NCBI GenBank assembly: GCA_027314465.1
Contig: DAHVAU010000015.1
Location: forward strand, 1 to 17,855
Length of the DNA: 17,855 nucleotides
Source of the DNA: Microcaldota archaeon
Lineage (GTDB): Archaea > Micrarchaeota > Micrarchaeia > Micrarchaeales > CABMGC01
Direction: 5' to 3'
Part shown: positions 12,874-17,855 of the stretch, one piece after another
Position numbering within the stretch: the stretch's first letter is position 1
How the letters are laid out: every line of letters starts with the position of its first letter
The notes under the pieces: generated by a model
The model's database searches: none
Told to the model about the DNA's origin: nothing
What the model saw: only the letters and a program-made list of their open reading frames with translations
Made by a program: the position numbers and the translations under genes

Positions 12874-14097
12874 CTATGCTGAATTTTCGATAGCCTCAAT
12901 CCTGTCCAGCTCATTTAGTTTGGAGACCCTCTCGCCGCCAACTATGCCTGTTTTGATGAAGTCTGATCCGAACGCAACGGCAAGGTGCGCTATGTAGCTG
13001 TCAGTCGTCTCCCTGCTGCGGTGCGAGACTATGGTGCGCATGCCGCTCATATGTGCAGTCCTCACCACCTCCATAGTTTCGCTGAGCGTGCCTATCTGGT
13101 TAACCTTCACGAGCACGCAGTTTGTGGACTTCCTCTCTATTCCAGTCACAACCCTGTCGGCATTGGACGTGTACAGGTCGTCTCCAACGACCTCGCACCC
13201 ATTGCCGGCATGCCTGAGGATCTCAGCGAATCCATCGAAGTCATCCTCATCCATGGGGTCCTCTGCCACTGCAAGCCCGAACTTATTTATCAGGCTGAGC
13301 ACGAAATCTATCTGCCCCTTCCTGTCAAGTACCATGTCCGAGTACGTGTATCTGCCTCCATCGAAGTACTCGCTTGCGGCGAAGTCGATCCCAAGGTCTA
13401 TTCTGATCCCGTGCCTCTTCTCAACCTCTGACTTGACCTGGGCAGCGAGCTCGAGGTTCTCCATATCTGCGTATGGGGTTATCCACGCCCCCTCGACATT
13501 AACTCCCGATGTGGACCCAAGCTTCTTTGCTATCTGCTCGCCACGCTCCCGGTGCACTGTGGCGTTCACATGCGCAGCCTCCATGAAACTGCCTGCATCT
13601 TTGGGCGATATGAGTATCTCCTGTATCGTCATCCTGCCGCTCGAATGCACACCTCCGCCGATAAGGTTGCCCAGGGGCCTTGGTATGGACTTCTTTATCC
13701 CGTCAGGCTTCATGAACTTGGAGTTTATGTATTCGTAAAGCTCCATGTTGTCAAGCTGCGCTGCAAGCTTTGCCGCAGCCATAGACACTGCGCAGGCGAC
13801 ATTGCCGCCTATCGATCCGAACATCTCCCCTCCTATCTCGCGCAGGGCATAGTCCAGGTTGGACTGGTTCATTGCGTCTATCCCAATGAGCTTGGCCTTC
13901 ACGCCATTGAAGTTGGACAACCCTGCGTCTACATCTCCCTGCGGGAATGCGATTACTTCATGGGCTCAGGTGCTCGTTCCGCTCGCAGACATCGCTGATG
14001 CCTGCCCTGAAGCAGCTCTTACTGTGGCCTCCACAGTGTATCCTCCGCGCGAATCCAGCACCCTCCTCGTCTGTATACCTGTTATAAGTGAGTTCAT
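12874..14097 (-). CDS. eno: Enolase with an in-frame TGA at codon 44
   Basis: Converts 2-phosphoglycerate to phosphoenolpyruvate. Read from the ATG at 14097 it would be 407 residues, near family length, but TGA (13966-13968) interrupts codon 44. The sequence before it has L-D-S-R-G and S-G-T-S-T; directly after, in the same frame, comes A-H-E and the rest. The TGA thus replaces the Gly of the S-G-x-S-T-G loop, one base from GGA. Magnesium and catalytic motifs are intact downstream: G-I-D-F-A-A-S-E, E-D-P, G-D-D, K-V-N-Q-I-G-T and the late K-T-G lysine. S-H-R-S-R-E-T has Arg where Gly is usual. A TTG start at 13920 would drop the catalytic loop and is unlikely. The ATG follows the apgM stop by one base, so the pair is an operon. 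Confidence 0.85.
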
Positions 14098-14098
14098 A

Positions 14099-15343
14099 CT
14101 ACCATCTCTTCAAAATAGAATCCAGCACAGCGTTGCCATTCATTACTCCAAGGCTCCCTCTGCTTCCTATAGACTCGTCGAAAGAAAGCGCATCTCCTTC
14201 GCCACGCCCGGCATAGCGCACCATCAGCGGCACAGGGTCTGCAGAATGTGCTTTCAGAGGGCATGGCGTTGAGTGGTCGCAGGTGACGCAGATGTCTGCA
14301 TCCAACCCCCTGACTTCAGAGAAGAAGTACCTGTCTATCTCCTCAAGTATCCTGGTCTTGAGCAGCGCGTCCCCATCATGTCCGGGCTCGTCAGGGCCCT
14401 TTATGTGCACGTATACGAAGCCATGGTCCTGCAGGCTCTGTTTTGCGAGCTTTGCCATCTTCCTGTATCGTCTGGCCCTGTTCTTGACAACTCCCAATCT
14501 TATCGGATCCATCCCCAGAAGTTTTGCTATGCCTGTCTCTACCGGCATCTCGGCTATGAACGCACACTTCATGCCATATCGCTGCCCCAGCGGCACAACT
14601 TTCGGCAGTCCGACTCCTCCATCCCGTAGCAGCAGAGCATTTGCTGCCAGCATGCCTTTTGCCACGCGCTGCGAGTTTGTACCAGATGCCCAGAGCTTCT
14701 CAATGACCTTTCCTACGTATGTGTCAACTATCACTGCCGTATCCTCGGCCTGCTTCGTGGCGTCAAGCGGCCTGACACTGGGAAGCCTGCGATCTGCGCT
14801 TTCAGCGGCAACGGAAATGTTTCCCTTCTTAACGTATCCTATGTCGGCATTGGTGACGTTTGCTGAGAATCTCACCTTCCTGCTGTAGAACACGCACACT
14901 CCCCTGTGCCCCACTGTTGACTTGAACCGGAATCGCACTCCAGGGATTCCCAGCTCCACGGCGCGCACCTCCCTCTCCAGCGCTTTGGCATCCCTGCCCT
15001 CTATGCGCCCAGCTCTCCTGTCGATGATGTTTCTGTCCCTGTCCACGGTTGCGAAATTGCATCTGAATGCGACAGAGTCTGGGCCCACTCTCAGTCCTGC
15101 TCCAAGAGCCTCCAGCGGCCCTCTGCCCGTATACGTAGATACGTCATACCCAAGTATGGAGAACACTGCAGCATCGGATTCAGGGGCTATGCCCTCTGCT
15201 ATCGGGTATACCATGCCCTTTGCCGCGTTCTTTGCAATGTCGCTGAGGTTTGGCATGCGTGCTTTCTGCAATGGCGTCAGTCCCCCTAGAGAGTCATTGC
15301 TCCTGTCAGCGGCACCGTCAAGTATAACAAAAAGTGTTGCCAT
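14099..15343 (-). CDS. apgM: 2,3-bisphosphoglycerate-independent phosphoglycerate mutase, archaeal type
   Basis: Interconverts 3- and 2-phosphoglycerate using two metal ions and a phosphoserine. It has 414 residues, the usual length. The alkaline-phosphatase fold shows L-D-G-A-A-D with metal ligand Asp9, the nucleophile Ser56 in P-E-S-D and the following S-I-L-G-Y-D. Later metal ligands lie in H-I-K-G-P-D-E-P-G-H-D-G and T-C-D-H-S-T-P-C. The ATG at 15343 has GGGAGG some 10-13 nt upstream. Enolase begins one base after its stop, so consecutive glycolytic steps are cotranscribed. It is divergent from apt. Confidence 0.95.
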   Translation of the reverse strand: MATLFVILDGAADRSNDSLGGLTPLQKARMPNLSDIAKNAAKGMVYPIAEGIAPESDAAVFSILGYDVSTYTGRGPLEALGAGLRVGPDSVAFRCNFATVDRDRNIIDRRAGRIEGRDAKALEREVRAVELGIPGVRFRFKSTVGHRGVCVFYSRKVRFSANVTNADIGYVKKGNISVAAESADRRLPSVRPLDATKQAEDTAVIVDTYVGKVIEKLWASGTNSQRVAKGMLAANALLLRDGGVGLPKVVPLGQRYGMKCAFIAEMPVETGIAKLLGMDPIRLGVVKNRARRYRKMAKLAKQSLQDHGFVYVHIKGPDEPGHDGDALLKTRILEEIDRYFFSEVRGLDADICVTCDHSTPCPLKAHSADPVPLMVRYAGRGEGDALSFDESIGSRGSLGVMNGNAVLDSILKRW

Positions 15344-15375
15344 AAAAACCGCCTCCCATATTATTAAACGCCAGT

Positions 15376-15390
15376 TAAGCCTTAAATAAT
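15376..15390. promoter_or_regulatory. Shared divergent TATA region, apgM and apt
   Basis: CTTAAATAAT on the plus strand is centred 26 bp before the apt ATG at 15411, giving a leaderless apt transcript. Its complement ATTATTTAAG could place an apgM start near 15358, ahead of a GGGAGG ribosome site. One AT-rich element may therefore serve both directions. A second AT-rich string lies at 15358-15366. Confidence 0.5.
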
Positions 15391-15410
15391 GCTAAGTGGT
15401 GTATAGACAC

Positions 15411-15950
15411 ATGCAGAACGATGATGCGCACATTGAAAAGCTGCTGAAGGCTAAGATACGTGATATACCTGACTATCCAAAGCCCGGCATAATGTTCAGG
15501 GACATAACCCCAATGCTCAAGGACCCTTCAGCGTTCGGCGCATGCATCGACGCCATATCGAATAGGCTTTCCGATACCAAGTTCGATTACGTTGTCGGCA
15601 TAGAGGCGCGCGGCTTCATAATAGGCGCCGCTGTTGCCAATAAGATGGGCAAGGGTTTCGTGCCTGTAAGGAAGAAGGGAAAGCTGCCGTACAAGACCAT
15701 AGCCACGGACTACCAGCTAGAGTACGGCGCCCAGAGCGTGGAGATGCATGAGGATGCGGTTGAGAAAGGAAGCAGTGTGGTGATAATCGACGACCTTCTT
15801 GCCACCGGCGGCACTGCAGCTGCGGCGTCATTCCTGATAAAGTCGGCAGGGGCCCAGGTCCGGGGATATGCATTCGTAGTAGAGCTAGACGGCCTTAACG
15901 GGCGCACTAGGCTCGGAAATGTCCCTGTGACTGCATTGGTCAGGTACTGA
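15411..15950 (+). CDS. apt: Adenine phosphoribosyltransferase
   Basis: Salvages adenine to AMP with PRPP in the cytosol. From the ATG at 15411 it has 179 residues, the bacterial/eukaryotic Apt size. Signatures: I-P-D-Y-P-K-P-G-I-M-F-R-D-I-T-P near the N-terminus, G-I-E-A-R-G-F, a flexible-loop R-K-K-G-K-L-P, and the PRPP motif V-V-I-I-D-D-L-L-A-T-G-G-T. The GTG at 15396 would add five residues but is too close to the TATA element at 15381-15390. This classical Apt type is less usual in archaea, so transfer from bacteria is possible. It fits the purine genes at the other end of the window. Confidence 0.95.
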   Translation: MQNDDAHIEKLLKAKIRDIPDYPKPGIMFRDITPMLKDPSAFGACIDAISNRLSDTKFDYVVGIEARGFIIGAAVANKMGKGFVPVRKKGKLPYKTIATDYQLEYGAQSVEMHEDAVEKGSSVVIIDDLLATGGTAAAASFLIKSAGAQVRGYAFVVELDGLNGRTRLGNVPVTALVRY

Positions 15951-15974
15951 GATCTACGTACCTATACGAAGGGC

Positions 15975-15984
15975 ATTTATTAAG
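15975..15984 (+). promoter_or_regulatory. TATA-like box for pyk
   Basis: ATTTATTAAG is centred about 31 bp before the ATG at 16011, implying a leader of only a few bases. It excludes the upstream GTG at 15984 as the start. pyk can therefore be transcribed independently of apt. Confidence 0.5.
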
Positions 15985-16010
15985 TGATCAGTACATTTAT
16001 TGTGAGTTGC

Positions 16011-17366
16011 ATGAGAACGAAGATTGTGGCGACTTACGGGCCCGGCATAGCTCCAAGGCACATACTCTCAAAGGTGCTCAAGCATGTGGACGTGGTAAGG
16101 ATCAACTTCTCACATGCCAACGAGGAGGCTGCACTAAGGGACGTCGATAACGTAACTTCTGTTTCCAGATCCATAGGAAAGGAGGTTGCCCTTATGGCCG
16201 ATCTTCCCGGGCCAAAGATAAGGCTGGGCATAATGAAGAGCAGCATTGATGTCAAGAGATCAGATACAGTCACACTCAGATACGGTGCCGGTGCAGAGGC
16301 TAAGGGGAGAATACCTCTGGGGTTCGACCTGTACAGGTACCTGAAGAAGGGCTCGATAATCTCCATAGGCGACGGATATCTTAATCTCTCAGTGGAGAAG
16401 CTAACGAACGGGGATATAACCTGCAGGGCGCTTGGCTCAGGCACGCTCTCCAGCCGCAAGGGCCTAAACATAAGGAACGGCAATGTCACCGCCGCGCCAC
16501 CTACTGCGCAAGACGTCACTATAGCAAAGTTCGCCAAGAAGGCGGGCTTCGACTTCATAGCCATGTCGTTTGTAAGATCCGCGCAGAACATACTCGACAT
16601 GAGGCGCAAGATAGGCGATGCGTACATCATATCGAAGATAGAGCGCGCAGAGGCGGTGAAGCGCATAGACGAGATATCTGCCGAGTCCGATGCAATAATG
16701 GTGGCAAGAGGCGACCTCGCATTTGAGGTTGGGGTCGAGATGATCCCTATAATGCAGACAAGGATAATACACTCTGCAATCAAGTTCCACAAGCCTGTTA
16801 TAGTCGCAACCCACATGCTGATGAGCATGGTTAACAATCCCATGCCTACGCGCGCAGAGGTGACTGATATAGCCACCGCAGTGCTCAGCAGTGCAGACTG
16901 CCTGATGATGAGCGATGAGACTGCGGTGGGCAAGTATCCCGTGGAGGCGGTGAGGACTATGGCGACTACTGCCAGAAACGCGGAAGAGATCGCAGTACAG
17001 GCTGCGCAGTTCAAGATAACTAACATAGAGCAGGGCATTGCCTATGCTGCAAAGGAGCTCGCAGACAATTACAGGACCGGATGCATATTCACTCCGACTG
17101 AGAGCGGGCATACTGCGATGACCCTCTCGGCCATGAGATCAAAGTCAGAGATAATAGCATTGTCCAGGTTCGAGAAGGTCCGCAGGAGACTATCGCTTTA
17201 CTACGGCGTGCACAGCATAGGTATAAGCTACTATCGCACTACAGAGGACCTTCTATCGCAGATCAGCGGCATAGCAAAGCGCCGCGGCATAAGGCGCTAC
17301 ATAGTGGTGTCAGGGGTGCCGCACACGAAGGGCAGCACAAAGATGCTCCAGTATATCGCACAATAA
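16011..17366 (+). CDS. pyk: Pyruvate kinase
   Basis: Transfers phosphate from phosphoenolpyruvate to ADP, the last glycolytic step. It has 451 residues from the ATG at 16011, slightly short of the usual 470. Motifs: Y-G-P-G near the N-terminus (T-I-G-P-A-S in most homologues), R30-I-N-F-S-H, D-L-P-G-P-K-I-R (64-71), M-S-F-V-R (185-189), catalytic Lys209 and Glu211 in S-K-I-E-R, A-R-G-D-L with Asp235, and P-T-R-A-E-V-T-D followed by M-M-S-D-E-T-A. The B domain and C-terminal domain are both present. With apgM and eno nearby, the three last steps of glycolysis are together, though on opposite strands. Confidence 0.95.
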   Translation: MRTKIVATYGPGIAPRHILSKVLKHVDVVRINFSHANEEAALRDVDNVTSVSRSIGKEVALMADLPGPKIRLGIMKSSIDVKRSDTVTLRYGAGAEAKGRIPLGFDLYRYLKKGSIISIGDGYLNLSVEKLTNGDITCRALGSGTLSSRKGLNIRNGNVTAAPPTAQDVTIAKFAKKAGFDFIAMSFVRSAQNILDMRRKIGDAYIISKIERAEAVKRIDEISAESDAIMVARGDLAFEVGVEMIPIMQTRIIHSAIKFHKPVIVATHMLMSMVNNPMPTRAEVTDIATAVLSSADCLMMSDETAVGKYPVEAVRTMATTARNAEEIAVQAAQFKITNIEQGIAYAAKELADNYRTGCIFTPTESGHTAMTLSAMRSKSEIIALSRFEKVRRRLSLYYGVHSIGISYYRTTEDLLSQISGIAKRRGIRRYIVVSGVPHTKGSTKMLQYIAQ

Positions 17367-17855
17367 GTGAATAACGTGGATCCGATAGTTCTAATCACAC
17401 TGGCATCCGTGCTGCACCTTGTCACAGGTACGTACGCTGCGGTAACCGCGTTTCTTACCAAGTACGGCTATGCGGCCATAGTGGTTCTAATGGGCCTTGA
17501 ATCGGCATCGCTGCCCATACCAAGCGAGGTGGTGCTGCCACTGATCGGAAAGTATGTGGCAAGCGGGCTGCTTAACCCATATCTGGCCTTCGCATGCACG
17601 ATGATAGGCACTGCTATAGGCATATCTGTTGACTATGCAATAGCGTACTACTTCGGAAAGGATGTGGTCTACAAGCACCTGCATGCCTTCCACGTAAAGA
17701 AGGAGACTGTAGATGCCTTTGATGCATGGTTTGATTCAAACGGCGCATTCGCCGTGTTCGTCTCGCGCCTGCTGCCAATAGTAAGGGGGCTGATAAGCCT
17801 GCCTGCAGGGTTCGCAAGGATGCCTCTCAAGAAGTTTTTCCTGTATTCGCTTGTT
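17367..17855 (+). CDS. DedA family membrane protein (3' end beyond the window)
   Basis: An open frame of 163 codons runs off the right edge. It starts with GTG right after the pyk TAA, or GTG at 17376. DedA/SNARE-associated family features are clear: E-S-A-S-L-P-I-P-S-E-V-V-L-P near residues 44-57, a hydrophobic segment, then S-R-L-L-P-I-V-R-G-L-I-S-L-P-A-G-F-A-R-M-P. The acidic E-x-x-x-P-x-P-S-E and the R-x-x-P-x-x-R motif are the conserved membrane-embedded sites of these proteins, which act in lipid-carrier or phospholipid scrambling and membrane homeostasis. It has no separate promoter that I can see, so it is probably cotranscribed with pyk. Confidence 0.88.
   Translation, partial: MNNVDPIVLITLASVLHLVTGTYAAVTAFLTKYGYAAIVVLMGLESASLPIPSEVVLPLIGKYVASGLLNPYLAFACTMIGTAIGISVDYAIAYYFGKDVVYKHLHAFHVKKETVDAFDAWFDSNGAFAVFVSRLLPIVRGLISLPAGFARMPLKKFFLYSLV

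Noticed and set aside
12874..13920. Enolase as a short 348-residue gene starting at TTG 13920
   Set aside because: That start drops the S-G-x-S-T-G loop and the N-terminal strands, which are clearly encoded in the same frame upstream to ATG 14097. The only obstacle is the TGA.
13966..13968. Selenocysteine or genome-wide UGA-to-glycine recoding
   Set aside because: The homologous residue is Gly, not Cys, and no SECIS-like hairpin is evident. UGA ends IMPDH, the NTPase, the AAA ATPase, the NuoM-like gene and apt at normal family lengths.
1..17855. CRISPR arrays, insertion sequences, integrase or phage genes
   Set aside because: No regularly spaced repeats, transposase motifs or terminal inverted repeats were seen on either strand; the tRNA genes have no adjacent integrase.

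Overview
This window reads as archaeal chromosome. Several TATA-like boxes sit about 26-30 bp upstream of ATG codons, giving leaderless or near-leaderless genes. One tRNA has an intron at the archaeal position, and the gene set is archaeal (DUF2070, archaeal-type phosphoglycerate mutase, CDC48-like AAA ATPase). Ile ATA and Arg AGG codons are common and GC is moderate. Small compact genes, bacterial-style purine enzymes and a membrane-anchored double AAA ATPase would suit a DPANN lineage such as Micrarchaeota (ARMAN-like). That placement is inference, not proven here.

Layout. 1-5052 is mostly purine metabolism: tRNA-Asp (-), a one-chain GMP synthase (+), then on the minus strand a CBS-less IMP dehydrogenase followed by an adenosine deaminase-like gene, a decayed short-chain dehydrogenase pseudogene, a YjjX/DUF84 house-cleaning NTPase, and an intron-containing tRNA-Tyr. 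5136-9328 (+) is a two-gene, translationally coupled unit: a 927-residue protein with an N-terminal polytopic membrane domain fused to two AAA+ modules, and a NuoM/ND4-like proton-translocating membrane subunit without other complex I genes in view. 9341-12818 (-) is an operon of a cis-prenyltransferase, a DUF2070 membrane protein and a dolichol/phytol-kinase-like membrane protein, plausibly polyprenol-phosphate carrier metabolism. 12874-15343 (-) is an apgM-eno operon. 15411-17366 (+) carries apt and pyk, and the window ends inside a DedA-family gene.

The genes form two clear pathways. IMPDH and GMP synthase take IMP to GMP, with adenosine deaminase, Apt and the ITP/XTP phosphatase handling salvage and clean-up. 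Phosphoglycerate mutase, enolase and pyruvate kinase are the last three steps of glycolysis.

Two points stand out. Enolase has an in-frame TGA exactly where the conserved Gly of its S-G-x-S-T-G loop should be, while the reading frame and nearly all catalytic motifs are intact on both sides. The membrane-integrated tandem AAA+ ATPase is an unusual architecture, with its start-stop overlap to a lone NuoM-like gene. The 3' end of the SDR is missing and its remnant now abuts the IMPDH promoter.
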